From positions 4,110,501-4,174,500 of the forward strand of contig NZ_OY780933.1 of the NCBI RefSeq assembly GCF_963676065.1: DNA of 64,000 nt, read 5' to 3'. The notes beneath the pieces are model-generated. The model made no database searches. It saw only the letters and a list, made by a program, of their open reading frames with translations, and was not told where the DNA came from. Of the stretch, positions 42,496 through 51,694 are shown in pieces; the stretch's first letter is position 1; every line of letters begins with the position of its first letter. A program made the translations under genes and the position numbers. Source of the stretch: Maridesulfovibrio sp. GTDB lineage: Bacteria; Desulfobacterota; Desulfovibrionia; Desulfovibrionales; Desulfovibrionaceae.

Positions 42496-43644
42496 TTAAG
42501 CTCTTGCCCTGCGGCCCATCCAGAAAAGTGAAAGCAATGGAATCGCCCCGCTGATAACCCCCATCCTGCCGATCATATGAATCTTTGATGCCCAGCCAAA
42601 AGAGATAAACTGCATCGCTGCCGCTCCCAGAATAAAATACGAAAAGGTAAGCAGAGCCGAAGCCACGCCGATATCCTTGTCCACAGTCTCAAGGATCATA
42701 TGATTACTGATCGGTCTGCTGACTCCGATGGAAAAAGTCATCAGGAGCATAGGCACGGCAAATGTGTACACCGAACCGCTTGAAAACAGAATACCGAGAC
42801 TTGCCAGTAAAACCCCGGAAAGTGAAACTTTCAGGATAGCCATGGATGAATAGCCCACACAAAGGCGCGAACAGGTAAAGGATCCGACCATGAATCCTAT
42901 GGCGTTTAATCCGAAAAACACGGCGTATTGCTGCTCAGTCATTCCGTAGTCGCGAATATAAATATCCGCTGATCCGGCCAGAAAACCGAAAAAACCAACT
43001 CCTATAACAGAAAAGGCAAAGCAGTAGGTGGTGAACTCAATATTTTTGAGCACCACAAGATAGCGGGAAAGCATGACCCCGACTCCGCCCGTAGTCTTTT
43101 CAAAATCAGAATCCTTAAACACAACTGTTCCGTAAAAAGCCAGCGAAGCAAGAAAGGCCTGGCAACCAAAAATCCATTTCCACGACAAAAATTTCAGCAT
43201 AAAACTGCCCAGCAGAGGGGCAAGCATTGGGCATAAAGGGATAATTACCCCAATGTAAGCCAGAACTTTCTGCCGCTCTACTCCGGTGTATAGATCCTTT
43301 GCCAGTGCCATACCCAGAGCTGCTGCGGACGCTGCGCCGCAGGCCTGTATAATACGGGCAGTAACCAGAAACCAAATGTTGGTAGAAAGAACGCAAAGAA
43401 CACTTCCCAGCACATAGATCCCGACTCCGCACATGAGCACGGGTTTACGGCCGAATTTATCGGACAACGGACCGTAAATGAGCATAAAAAAGCTGAAAAG
43501 TATAAAGAAGAGCACCAGCGACAAGTTCACTTCGGCGAGGGAAATACCCCACTGCTCCTGAATTGTGGGCAGAGCCGGAAGATACATGTCTGTAGACAGG
43601 GCGGGAAAAGCCGCCAGCATGGTAATAAAAAGGAAATTAGGCAT
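42496..43644 (-). CDS. Bcr/CflA-type MFS drug efflux transporter
   Basis: 382 aa with about twelve hydrophobic segments. The Bcr/CflA signature T-D-M-Y-L-P-A-L-P lies in helix 1, and the MFS loop 2-3 motif is Y-G-P-L-S-D-K-F-G-R-K-P-V. A short cytoplasmic loop lies between helices 6 and 7. Substrates of the family range from bicyclomycin and chloramphenicol to peptides; none can be inferred here. No Shine-Dalgarno is clear before the ATG at 43644. Confidence 0.9.
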   Translation of the reverse strand: MPNFLFITMLAAFPALSTDMYLPALPTIQEQWGISLAEVNLSLVLFFILFSFFMLIYGPLSDKFGRKPVLMCGVGIYVLGSVLCVLSTNIWFLVTARIIQACGAASAAALGMALAKDLYTGVERQKVLAYIGVIIPLCPMLAPLLGSFMLKFLSWKWIFGCQAFLASLAFYGTVVFKDSDFEKTTGGVGVMLSRYLVVLKNIEFTTYCFAFSVIGVGFFGFLAGSADIYIRDYGMTEQQYAVFFGLNAIGFMVGSFTCSRLCVGYSSMAILKVSLSGVLLASLGILFSSGSVYTFAVPMLLMTFSIGVSRPISNHMILETVDKDIGVASALLTFSYFILGAAAMQFISFGWASKIHMIGRMGVISGAIPLLSLFWMGRRARA

Positions 43645-43851
43645 AATTATACTATTGTTAAATGAATAAAAAAAAGGGGGATCAGCTCAGGGGAAATATT
43701 ATCAGGGAGAAATCGCGAGTAGAAATAGATCCTAAGACAGGCGAGGGATATTATATACGGATGAAAGTGAGGTCAACCTGTATTCAACCAACATTTAGCC
43801 TTTAACAGCTCTGTCAGCTATAATACTCGATCAGCTTACAGCAAAAAGGAA

Positions 43852-44925
43852 TTACAGATGTTCGGCATAATAAAGACCTTCGGTACAGCCGAAGACTTCG
43901 TTCAGCTGATTCACACTCCGCCCGGAAGTAAGAACGATCAGGTAGTCTCCAGCCCGCACCTGTAAAGAAAAAGGCGGCAACTTGTTCAATTCCTGCCCCT
44001 GCTCTCTTTTCTGGCTGACACCTATCGCGAGCACATTGAAAGACTCACGCAGGTCGTTAAAAATATCTCCATAGCTCACACCGTCAAATTTGCTGCCTTC
44101 CTTGATGTAATACTGCTGCACATCATAATCCTTATTCTCCGAAGCGGATGAAAGGATATCTTCATTAAAGAGGGCAACACTGGGTTCAAATATATAGCTG
44201 GCTACAATTTTGGATGATATGTCATTCCGGCAGATGGTGAAGCTGACCCCGGCGCTGGTGAATGTTTCCTTCAACTCGGAATTATCAATAGTGGCAACAA
44301 AAGAAAGGTGAGGATGATATTTCTTAGCGTTGAGTACAAACACAAGATTCTTCGTGTCATCACCGAGGTTGGGCATGAGGGAGACTGCTTCTGCCGCATT
44401 GGCCTTTTTCAGGCATTCACGGCAGTTCATATCGGAAAAAATAACAAAGACCTGCTCACGCGAAAAACTGTCGTAAATAAATTCAATATGATCTTTGTTA
44501 TCGGTAACAATACAGACTTTTTTCCCGGCATGGACCAACTGGGTTACAACATCCTCTGAAAATTCGTTCCAGCCCACAATAACCACGTGGTTGGTAAAAC
44601 CCGTTCCGTCAAAACCCATTTTACGTCTCTCCGCCAAAACCTGAATGTGTTCGGTAAGCCTACCGATGAAATAACCGAGTATCCCGATACTGCCCAGCAC
44701 CATGACCATGGAAATTATTTTCCCGGCAATAGAAGTAGGGTAAAGATCCCCGTAACCCACTGTGGTCAGGGTAACCAGCGAATACCAGAAGGCATCAAAG
44801 AGAGTCTTAATATTGGAGCTCTCGCAGGCTGATTCAAAATAATAGATAAGCAGAATGGTCAGCAGATAGACAACCAATCCCGCCCATAAAAAATATGTAC
44901 CCTTCTTCATGATGTCTTTTAGCAT
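43852..44925 (-). CDS. Two-helix potassium channel with C-terminal RCK/TrkA domain
   Basis: 357 aa. Two membrane helices flank the pore loop with the selectivity filter T-T-V-G-Y-G-D (residues 54-60), so it is a KcsA/MthK-type channel. The cytoplasmic part is an RCK (TrkA-N) Rossmann domain from about 110, followed by a TrkA-C-like domain (about 265-345). The first glycine-rich loop reads V-V-I-V-G-W-N-E-F-S instead of G-x-G-x-x-G, so classic NAD binding is doubtful. The physiological role is K+ permeation, gated perhaps by ions or nucleotides. Confidence 0.88.
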   Translation of the reverse strand: MLKDIMKKGTYFLWAGLVVYLLTILLIYYFESACESSNIKTLFDAFWYSLVTLTTVGYGDLYPTSIAGKIISMVMVLGSIGILGYFIGRLTEHIQVLAERRKMGFDGTGFTNHVVIVGWNEFSEDVVTQLVHAGKKVCIVTDNKDHIEFIYDSFSREQVFVIFSDMNCRECLKKANAAEAVSLMPNLGDDTKNLVFVLNAKKYHPHLSFVATIDNSELKETFTSAGVSFTICRNDISSKIVASYIFEPSVALFNEDILSSASENKDYDVQQYYIKEGSKFDGVSYGDIFNDLRESFNVLAIGVSQKREQGQELNKLPPFSLQVRAGDYLIVLTSGRSVNQLNEVFGCTEGLYYAEHL

Positions 44926-44970
44926 TTTAAGAAATACATAACAATGCCGCCCGCTGGCATCGTAAATAAT

Positions 44971-44996
44971 AAAAAAAATCCGGGAAACATCCCGGA
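44971..44996 (-). terminator. Terminator of the LysE-type gene (minus strand)
   Basis: On the minus strand, TCCGGGA / TCCCGGA (7-bp stem, TGTT loop) is followed by eight T. It lies 34 nt after the LysE-family stop codon. Confidence 0.85.
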
Positions 44997-45029
44997 CTGT
45001 CTGTCAAAAAAATAAAGATGGAAATGGAG

Positions 45030-45677
45030 CTACCCGGTAAAAAAGATCAACCCGCCGAGCAGAAAAAGGATTAGTCCCGTAATCCTGTTTATTGTGCCCA
45101 CATGCTTCCCGTAAACACTCTGTACTATTGAGGTATTCAAAAAAAACACAAACAGTCCCCAACCGAAAAGCGCCTCGAATATTATGACTGATCCGTAAAC
45201 TACTTTCTCACCGAACCCGGCATCAGGTCCGACTAACTGCATGAATACACTAAGAATAAACAAAGTCACTTTCGGGTTGAGCAGATTACAAAAAAGGCCG
45301 TCTTTCAAGCCCTGAGCAAAACTAACCCCGGTGAGATCACCACCTTCTTCTGCAAAGTCTACCACGCCGGTATCTGTAAAGCACCGGTAACCTATGTAAA
45401 GCAGATAAAAAGATCCAGCGTAACGCAATCCATTATAAATAAGAGAATGGCTCTTAAGCAGAATAGCAAGCCCCAGCACGGACAGACTCACGTGAACCGT
45501 TAACCCGAGGCAGACGCCGAGTACACACCCGTATGCCGCCGGAGCGCCCCGGAAGAATCCACGTCCTGTTCCTTGCGAAACGGTTCCCGCATGATGGATC
45601 AGCAGCATCATGTCCGGTCCCGGACTCATGCGGGCCAGGAAACATATCGCCAGCAGTGTGAAGACTGTTTCGAGCAT
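45030..45677 (-). CDS. LysE/RhtB-family amino-acid exporter
   Basis: 215-aa membrane protein with about six hydrophobic segments. The family motif M-S-P-G-P-D-M-M-L near the N-terminus, the internal G-F-F-R-G-A-P-A-A-Y-G and the C-terminal N-P-K-V-T-L-F mark the RhtB branch. Substrate unknown. It starts 9 bp after the stop of the MCP-hemerythrin gene and is probably cotranscribed with it. Confidence 0.9.
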   Translation of the reverse strand: MLETVFTLLAICFLARMSPGPDMMLLIHHAGTVSQGTGRGFFRGAPAAYGCVLGVCLGLTVHVSLSVLGLAILLKSHSLIYNGLRYAGSFYLLYIGYRCFTDTGVVDFAEEGGDLTGVSFAQGLKDGLFCNLLNPKVTLFILSVFMQLVGPDAGFGEKVVYGSVIIFEALFGWGLFVFFLNTSIVQSVYGKHVGTINRITGLILFLLGGLIFFTG

Positions 45678-45686
45678 TGAAACTTA

Positions 45687-47420
45687 TTACCTTATCCCGT
45701 GACTGTTCATGAAAGGGCTGTATTTGCGATCCTCGCCCTGAATATGCTCTACCAGCCAATCTTTCAAAAATCTCATCACATCCATTGTTACTTTGGCCTT
45801 GCCGCTGATCAGCGCGGACTCAAATTCAAGGACCTGATTTACAAACTCCTCGTGCAATTTCTTATGCTCGGGAGTCTGCGGATAGCCGATGCGGTCAAAA
45901 AGTTTTTCTTCGGTCGTGAAGTGATCCACAGTGTAGTTCTTCAATTCTTCCACAAGCTGCTTCATCACTCTATCGGAAGCACGCTGACGCATGGCTTTGT
46001 GTAAGCCGTTGATCATGCCCACCAATTTTTTGTGCTGCACGTCAATAGCCCGGACATTCACGGAAAAAGCTTTATCGCTCCAAGTGACCAGCTCATCACC
46101 GGAAGCCGAATCAAGGTTACCGTCGGACATTCCGCCGATAAGCGAATCCAGTTCCTGAACAAGGCTTGAAACCTCAATCAGTATCTGGCGCGCTTCGTCC
46201 ATCTCCGCTGCTGTTTCCTGCGCTACGCGGGTTACATCAGATACCGCAAAGTTAATCTCATCACTGGTGGCGGATTGCTGCTCTGAGGCTGTGGCTATGG
46301 ATTCAACCTGCTCGGATGTGGCTTCAATGATAGTAACTATTTCCTGCATGTACTTACCGGATTCCACCGCTTTCTCGGTACCAGCTGTTATATCTTCCGC
46401 TGCGCGGTCTACAGAGGCAACGTTGGTCTGGGCATGCTGCTGAATATCGGTAATGGCTTCGCCAACTTCCTTGGTGGCGTCCATGGTTTTCTCGGCCAGC
46501 TTACGGACTTCATCAGCTACAACAGCGAATCCGCGTCCGGCCTCCCCGGCTCTTGCTGCCTCAATGGCTGCGTTCAGTGCCAGCAGGTTGGTCTGGTCCG
46601 CGATGTCATTAATCACGTTAATGACCCGGTCGATATTCTCAGCCCGTTCACCAAGCTGACTCATGGTTTGTTTAAGAGAAAGGACCTCCCCTTCAACCTT
46701 CTTAATAGCTTCAACTGAAGCATGAACACCGCGCGCACCGGTTGCTGCGTTATCGCGTGACTGCTCCGCATTCCCTGCGGCAAGAGAGGCATTGCGAGCG
46801 ACCTCGGCAACAGTTGCGTTCATTTCTTCCATCGCGGTTGCCGTCTCGGTCATCCGGTCACGCTGAATTTCAACTCCCTCGCCGACTTTCTCAATTCGTG
46901 TAGTGAGGTCATTAATATCAGAAAAAATACGTTCGGAAGAATTACCGGCCTTATGGGCCACCTTACGCATGGAATCGATAAGCTGTCTTGTTTCGGCTTC
47001 CTTTACCTGACTGCCCCGCAGAGCTTCATCAGTTTCCTCAGCCTTACGCTTAGCATCTTTACTCATGGACTCAGCCTTTTGGTTGGCCTCAGCCAGACTT
47101 GCCACCATAGAACAAAGGGCGAGCTTAAGCTCTTCCAGCTCATACATATAAGTAAGGGAGCATTCGTTTGTGACCTTACCTTTCTGGACATCTACAGCAA
47201 AATCTCTCAAATTCTGAATAGGTGAAATAACGTTACGGCTGATGCTGTAAACGATAAATGCGGTCAGCAGCAAACTCACTGCAACACCGCTGATAACTAT
47301 ATTGAAAAATAAAGATCCCAGTGTAAATTCCGGGCAGAAAGCCATCAGAATCAGGCCGATAATTGCGGGAACAAAGCCGAGAACAAGCACCGAAAATTTA
47401 AGACGGGTAGAAATATTCAT
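45687..47420 (-). CDS. Methyl-accepting chemotaxis protein with C-terminal bacteriohemerythrin domain
   Basis: 577 aa from the ATG at 47420 (alternatives in frame lie up to 39 nt upstream; the Shine-Dalgarno is weak). Two hydrophobic segments lie near the N-terminus with almost no periplasmic loop, then a HAMP-like region and the MCP signalling domain with the hairpin tip [19 protein letters not shown]. The last 130 residues are hemerythrin: iron ligands in [23 protein letters not shown] and H-I-Q-G-E-D. This is the DcrH layout of Desulfovibrio vulgaris, which senses oxygen through the diiron site. Here the sensing domain is cytoplasmic. Confidence 0.93.
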   Translation of the reverse strand: MNISTRLKFSVLVLGFVPAIIGLILMAFCPEFTLGSLFFNIVISGVAVSLLLTAFIVYSISRNVISPIQNLRDFAVDVQKGKVTNECSLTYMYELEELKLALCSMVASLAEANQKAESMSKDAKRKAEETDEALRGSQVKEAETRQLIDSMRKVAHKAGNSSERIFSDINDLTTRIEKVGEGVEIQRDRMTETATAMEEMNATVAEVARNASLAAGNAEQSRDNAATGARGVHASVEAIKKVEGEVLSLKQTMSQLGERAENIDRVINVINDIADQTNLLALNAAIEAARAGEAGRGFAVVADEVRKLAEKTMDATKEVGEAITDIQQHAQTNVASVDRAAEDITAGTEKAVESGKYMQEIVTIIEATSEQVESIATASEQQSATSDEINFAVSDVTRVAQETAAEMDEARQILIEVSSLVQELDSLIGGMSDGNLDSASGDELVTWSDKAFSVNVRAIDVQHKKLVGMINGLHKAMRQRASDRVMKQLVEELKNYTVDHFTTEEKLFDRIGYPQTPEHKKLHEEFVNQVLEFESALISGKAKVTMDVMRFLKDWLVEHIQGEDRKYSPFMNSHGIR

Positions 47421-47905
47421 TATAAAGTATTCCATCGGTTGGTTTGAAAGGAAACGCATCTTAGCGTGAGCGAATTGATTTGTAATAAGAATCTATCGAA
47501 TAATAACGAACAGGTAAAGCGGCACCAATCATCTACTTTAAAATTTAACACCTCTGTAAAACCGGAAGCTATGATTTAATATCTTCGTCTTACGTGAAAT
47601 AACAAAGTACCGCTAACCAGTAACTTTTAAACCTTAAAAATACCCAAAAAAAAGACACGGTCCGGAAGAGTGAGCTCCCGGACCGGTCTTCTTTCATGGG
47701 GACGAGGTGAATCCCATGTATGAGTACATCGAATTTCTGAATTACTGCGTTGTTGCCCTGAGCAGTCAAAAGCTTCCGTTCCAAACAAACTGATGTCATC
47801 TGAAACAGCACCATGGCCGCCCCTTGCAGTGCGCCGGAAACCTTTCATTTAGGAGGTATTATTCAATTTCCAGCATCAGAATCGACACTTTATATCAGTA
47901 TATCT
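47421..47905. other. Intergenic region apbE / MCP-hemerythrin
   Basis: 485 bp without a confident gene. It holds the minus-strand terminator at 47646-47685. Between that and apbE are overlapping minus-strand frames (74 and 73 codons) that run through the terminator hairpin, and a 25-codon plus frame at 47716-47793 with a GAGGTG-type Shine-Dalgarno. None is convincing. An AGGAGG motif at about 47850-47856 on the plus strand is not followed by a start codon. Confidence 0.55.
47646..47685 (-). terminator. Terminator of the rnf-apbE operon (minus strand)
   Basis: On the minus strand, CGGTCCGG / CCGGACCG (8-bp stem, 12-nt loop) is followed by TGTC and eight T. It lies about 220 nt after the apbE stop, so the operon has a long 3' untranslated segment. 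Confidence 0.8.
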
Positions 47906-48952
47906 TTAAATCCCGACCAGAGCATCCCAGTTTCGGGAAAACATCTTTGCACCGGATAAACCGGAGATCAGGCATTCACTTTTTTTCTGTTCATTAATAA
48001 ATCGCAGACCACTTTCAAAATTCATGACGAAAGCGGAAGTGGAAAGCGCGTCAGCTTCCATTACCGATGGAGCCACAACCGAAAGTCCGGCACCAACATG
48101 CGGAGCGAAAACGGTTTTAGGTATAGCTTCATCCTGCCGGTACCCCTCGGCATCAAAATAAAACTCACTGCCGTAAGATGTGGCGACAGCAGAATCTTTA
48201 AGTTTGATCACTGCCGAATAGCCACCCTGACTGGAAGGCTTATCGATGGGGACTAGCCACGACTGTCCGGGAGCACGTTCACCCCGGGCACGAATATCCC
48301 CGCCAGCGCAGATAAGATGGTTTTCAATCCCATTGTCTACCAGAATATCCGAAGCACGATCAACGATGTATCCGCGACCGATGCCGTCGAGAGTCACCGC
48401 CATAAAACGTCTGTCAAAACTGATTTCACTTTCGGAAACGTGGATCATATCGGAACCGACAAGAGCCAGCGCATCGTCAAAATCACTTTGATTGAGCTTC
48501 ACCTGCCCCTTGGAATCGCAGTTATTCTGCATCATTTCCAGTACAGGCAGGACCGAGGAATCGAAAGCTCCTCCGGATCGGTGGCAATAAGACTTTGCTT
48601 TGACCATTACTTCGAAAAGCTCAGGAGCCACATCACAAAGTCTGCCTGTTTCATTGAGCTGCGAAACAGGACTGCCGGACCGGTGGCGATCGAAGATAGC
48701 GGAAAGACGTTCGATCTCGTTGAAGGCCAGGGCTACAGCTTTTTCCGCTGCATCTTTAGACAGATGCAAAGCGACGATGGAAACCTGGGTCCCCATGAGA
48801 AAGCGGGTCGCGCTGAATTTGTGACGCCTGTCACCTATGTGCAGGGTCTCAGCCAGTTTTGTTGCCGCTCCGAGGGGGTGGGCTAAAAAAGCCGCCCGTG
48901 ATCCCAGCCCTTCAAATGATTTGGCGAATGAACGCCTGACCGCTTTTTGCAT
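47906..48952 (-). CDS. apbE: FAD:protein FMN transferase
   Basis: ApbE attaches FMN covalently to Thr residues of Rnf/Nqr subunits on the outer face of the membrane; 348 aa. Family blocks: M-G-T-Q-V-S-I, F-D-R-H-R-S-G-S-P-V-S-Q-L-N (in part), G-A-F-D-S-S-V-L-P, L-D-G-I-G-R-G-Y-I-V-D and A-G-G-D-I-R-A-R-G. The N-terminus has no lipobox. Instead it begins with a V-R-R-S-F-A-K stretch that resembles a Tat motif, although the following segment is only weakly hydrophobic. It is last in the operon, 10 bp after rnfB. The nearest target visible here is the D-S-V-A-G-A-T motif of RnfG. Confidence 0.93.
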   Translation of the reverse strand: MQKAVRRSFAKSFEGLGSRAAFLAHPLGAATKLAETLHIGDRRHKFSATRFLMGTQVSIVALHLSKDAAEKAVALAFNEIERLSAIFDRHRSGSPVSQLNETGRLCDVAPELFEVMVKAKSYCHRSGGAFDSSVLPVLEMMQNNCDSKGQVKLNQSDFDDALALVGSDMIHVSESEISFDRRFMAVTLDGIGRGYIVDRASDILVDNGIENHLICAGGDIRARGERAPGQSWLVPIDKPSSQGGYSAVIKLKDSAVATSYGSEFYFDAEGYRQDEAIPKTVFAPHVGAGLSVVAPSVMEADALSTSAFVMNFESGLRFINEQKKSECLISGLSGAKMFSRNWDALVGI

Positions 48953-48962
48953 TAGTTACAGC

Positions 48963-51077
48963 CTAACCCTTGCCCAGTTCACTGAACTTCTGCACATCTG
49001 AATCCTGTGCGTATTCCGCACCGGCTTCAGCATCGTAACAGGTCAGTCCGCAACGCAGACAACGGCTGCTTTCTTTGCGGGCAGCTTCGTAGACTATTGA
49101 CCCTTTAACTTCCTCTTTAAAAGTGGACCTGCGTTCCTCCACAGAAATCTCGGGAACATTAATTCTCGGGATAGTGTAGGTAACATCCATATTTTTAAGG
49201 ATAGATTCAGGGATAACACGCAGTTGCGGATTCTTCGGTTCAGGAATTTCACCCTGAGTCACGAAATGATGAATGCCGCGAGCTGCCATACGTCCGTCGG
49301 CTACAGCCTGAATGATGATGGACCGTCCGGTATGCAGTTCTCCGCCCACAAATACATTGGGCATGCTGGTCTGCATGGAGGTCTTGTCACAATCAATGCC
49401 GCCGGTCTTTTTATTGAGCTTGAAGGGAATTTTGCCTTCCGCATCAGTGAACGGGGTCATATCGGGCACACGGTCAGTGGCAATGACAACCAAATCAGCA
49501 TCAATAATCTGCTCAGTGCCTTCAACGGGCAAAGGTTCTCCGAGAGCCTTTTTAGGATCTTTGTACTGAACTTCAATATATTCTACACCGGTGACCTTAC
49601 CCTGCTCAGCTATGAAGCGGGAGGGGCTGGTCAAAAAGAGCAACTCGGCTCCCAGTTCTAAAGCACGCTGAACCTCATTTTTATTCGCGGACATCTTACG
49701 CTGGATGCATCCGACAAGTGAGGTTACCTCGCAACCCAGACGTTCAGCGCTGCGCACTACATCCATGGCTGTGTTGGTATCACCGATTACAACGACTTTC
49801 TTGTCTTTAAGATCGGTAATGGACTTACCCACTTCTTCAAGAAAAGCGACCGCGTCCATAACGCCTTCGGCATTTGCGTTCTCAACTTCAAGAGCAGGAA
49901 CTTTCCACGCTCCGGTTGCAATGAAAACAGCTTCAAAACCGTCGCGTTCAAGGGATTCAAAAGTCACATCCTTACCGAATTCAACACCGTTCTTAACCTC
50001 GACGCCGAGATCAAGAATAGTCTGAACTTCCCAGTCAACAACCTTGGACGGCAGACGGTATTCAGGGATGACACCCTTCATCATACCACCGGTCTGCTCA
50101 CGCTTTTCAAAGATCACAGGTTCATGACCGATGCGACGCAGGAAGTACGCTGCGGAAAGACCGGCAGGACCGGCGCCGATAATAGCGACTTTGTGCCCGG
50201 AAAGCGGGTTGCAGGTAAGATTAACACGACTACCGGAATTCATTTCCCAGTCGGCAACGAAACGATGCAGGGTGTGGATGGCCACACCTTCGTCGGCAAT
50301 ATTGCGACGGCAGATTGTTTCGCAGGGAGCGGGACAGAGACGGCCGACAGCCAGCGGCAGCGGATTGCGTTCCTTCATGGTCAGCAATGCTCCGCGCATA
50401 TCACCGTTTCTCATCTGATTGATATATGTACGAACGTCGATCTGGGCCGGGCATTTCTGCATGCAGGGAGCCAGACAATCGTCGATTTGATTGAGATGGA
50501 GCAGGTCCATGGTCATACCACTCACGCGGATAGCTCCGGTGGGGCAGACTTCAGCGCACTTACCGCATGAAACACATGCGTTCATGTCTACAACCGGCAC
50601 GCCTTCATCATTGAGACGGATGGCATCGAAACCGCAGACCTTTACGCAGGAACCAAGCCCGAGACAACCGAGACCGCAGGATTTTTCACCGCCGTAAAGC
50701 AAAGCTTCGGCACGGCAATCCTCAACACCTTCATACTCGAAGAGCAGGTTTGCACGGGCGCCGCCGGTGCAGATATTATTAGCAACCTTGGGTTCCTTGA
50801 AGCTGGCCTCAAGACCCATGATGGCCGCGATATTTTCGGCAATCTCAGGACCGCCAGCCACGCAGATTTCCGGGGCGGCATCGCCTTTGACGATTGCGCC
50901 CGCAGCTGCGCTGCAACCGGGGTATCCGCATCCTCCGCAGTTTGCGCCGGGAAAGCATCCTTCAACTTCTGCAATACGGGGATCTTCCTCCACATGCAGG
51001 ATTTTGGATGCGGCAGCCAGAATGGCTGCGGCGGTTAGTCCGAGCAGGAACAGGACCAGAATAGAAGAAGTAACCAT
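48963..51077 (-). CDS. rnfB: RnfB fused to a GltD/NfnB-type NAD(P)H-flavin oxidoreductase
   Basis: 704 aa, more than twice the usual RnfB. Residues 1-25 are the membrane anchor. Then comes the RnfB cluster motif G-A-N-C-G-G-C-G-Y-P-G-C (47, 50, 55) and two 4Fe-4S sites (cysteines 134, 138, 144, 148 and 168, 171, 174, 178). From about 195 a second enzyme starts: a GltD-type N-terminal Fe-S region (C201, C205, C209; C248, C252, C256), an FAD-binding G-A-G-P-A-G at 301-306, an NAD(P)H-binding G-D-T-N-T-A-M-D at 432-439 and a second FAD segment G-G-E-L-H-T-G-R at 578-585. A C-terminal C-L-R-C-G-L-T-C adds another possible cluster. The junction is in one open frame without any stop. It likely passes electrons between NAD(P)H and ferredoxin-type clusters. 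Confidence 0.94.
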   Translation of the reverse strand: MVTSSILVLFLLGLTAAAILAAASKILHVEEDPRIAEVEGCFPGANCGGCGYPGCSAAAGAIVKGDAAPEICVAGGPEIAENIAAIMGLEASFKEPKVANNICTGGARANLLFEYEGVEDCRAEALLYGGEKSCGLGCLGLGSCVKVCGFDAIRLNDEGVPVVDMNACVSCGKCAEVCPTGAIRVSGMTMDLLHLNQIDDCLAPCMQKCPAQIDVRTYINQMRNGDMRGALLTMKERNPLPLAVGRLCPAPCETICRRNIADEGVAIHTLHRFVADWEMNSGSRVNLTCNPLSGHKVAIIGAGPAGLSAAYFLRRIGHEPVIFEKREQTGGMMKGVIPEYRLPSKVVDWEVQTILDLGVEVKNGVEFGKDVTFESLERDGFEAVFIATGAWKVPALEVENANAEGVMDAVAFLEEVGKSITDLKDKKVVVIGDTNTAMDVVRSAERLGCEVTSLVGCIQRKMSANKNEVQRALELGAELLFLTSPSRFIAEQGKVTGVEYIEVQYKDPKKALGEPLPVEGTEQIIDADLVVIATDRVPDMTPFTDAEGKIPFKLNKKTGGIDCDKTSMQTSMPNVFVGGELHTGRSIIIQAVADGRMAARGIHHFVTQGEIPEPKNPQLRVIPESILKNMDVTYTIPRINVPEISVEERRSTFKEEVKGSIVYEAARKESSRCLRCGLTCYDAEAGAEYAQDSDVQKFSELGKG

Positions 51078-51104
51078 AACTATATATTCTCCTTGCTTAA
51101 CCTG

Positions 51105-51680
51105 TTAGGCAGCCATGCCTTTAAAGGCGAAAAAGACCAAAGACATTATCCCCGCCATGATCAGCGCGATGGGAACGCCTCTGAAAACATTCGGAACCGG
51201 AGCAACATCAAGACGCTCACGAATGGACGAGATAATGACCAGCGCGATGAGAAAACCGATACCGGAAGCGAGTCCGAACATGACGGATTTTACAAATGAA
51301 TATCCGTTACGCTGGACCATGATCGCAACACCGAGCACTGCGCAGTTGGTAGTGATCAAGGGCAGAAAGAGCCCCAGTGATTTATACAAAGGCGGAATGA
51401 CCTTTTTAAGGAACATCTCGACAAACTGTACAAGCGAGGCAATGACCAGAATAAAAACGATGGTCTGCAGGTACTCAATTCCGTTGGGAATGAGTATGTA
51501 ATGGTGCAGAGGCCAGGTAATGGCCGTGGCCATCATAATAACAAAGATAACTGCTCCGCCCATACCCATGGCAACATCTGTGGACTTGGAGGTTCCCATG
51601 AAGGGACATGCGCCAAGGTACTGAACCAGTACGATGTTGTTGATAAAAATGGCGGAGATAAAAAGCAGAAAGTATTCCAT
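51105..51680 (-). CDS. rnfA: Rnf complex membrane subunit RnfA
   Basis: 191-aa inner-membrane subunit with six hydrophobic helices. RnfA and RnfE are homologous, oppositely oriented subunits that hold an Fe-S centre between them. The characteristic N-N-I-V-L-V-Q-Y-L-G-A-C-P-F-M-G and P-L-I-T-T-N-C-A-V-L-G are present, each with its conserved Cys. It lies between rnfE (14 bp) and rnfB (27 bp). Confidence 0.96.
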   Translation of the reverse strand: MEYFLLFISAIFINNIVLVQYLGACPFMGTSKSTDVAMGMGGAVIFVIMMATAITWPLHHYILIPNGIEYLQTIVFILVIASLVQFVEMFLKKVIPPLYKSLGLFLPLITTNCAVLGVAIMVQRNGYSFVKSVMFGLASGIGFLIALVIISSIRERLDVAPVPNVFRGVPIALIMAGIMSLVFFAFKGMAA

Positions 51681-51694
51681 TTTAGCTCTCTCCC

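Noticed and set aside
47627..47848. 73-codon (and overlapping 74-codon) minus-strand frames downstream of apbE
   Set aside because: Both frames run through the terminator hairpin and its T-run, and neither has a Shine-Dalgarno at a proper distance.
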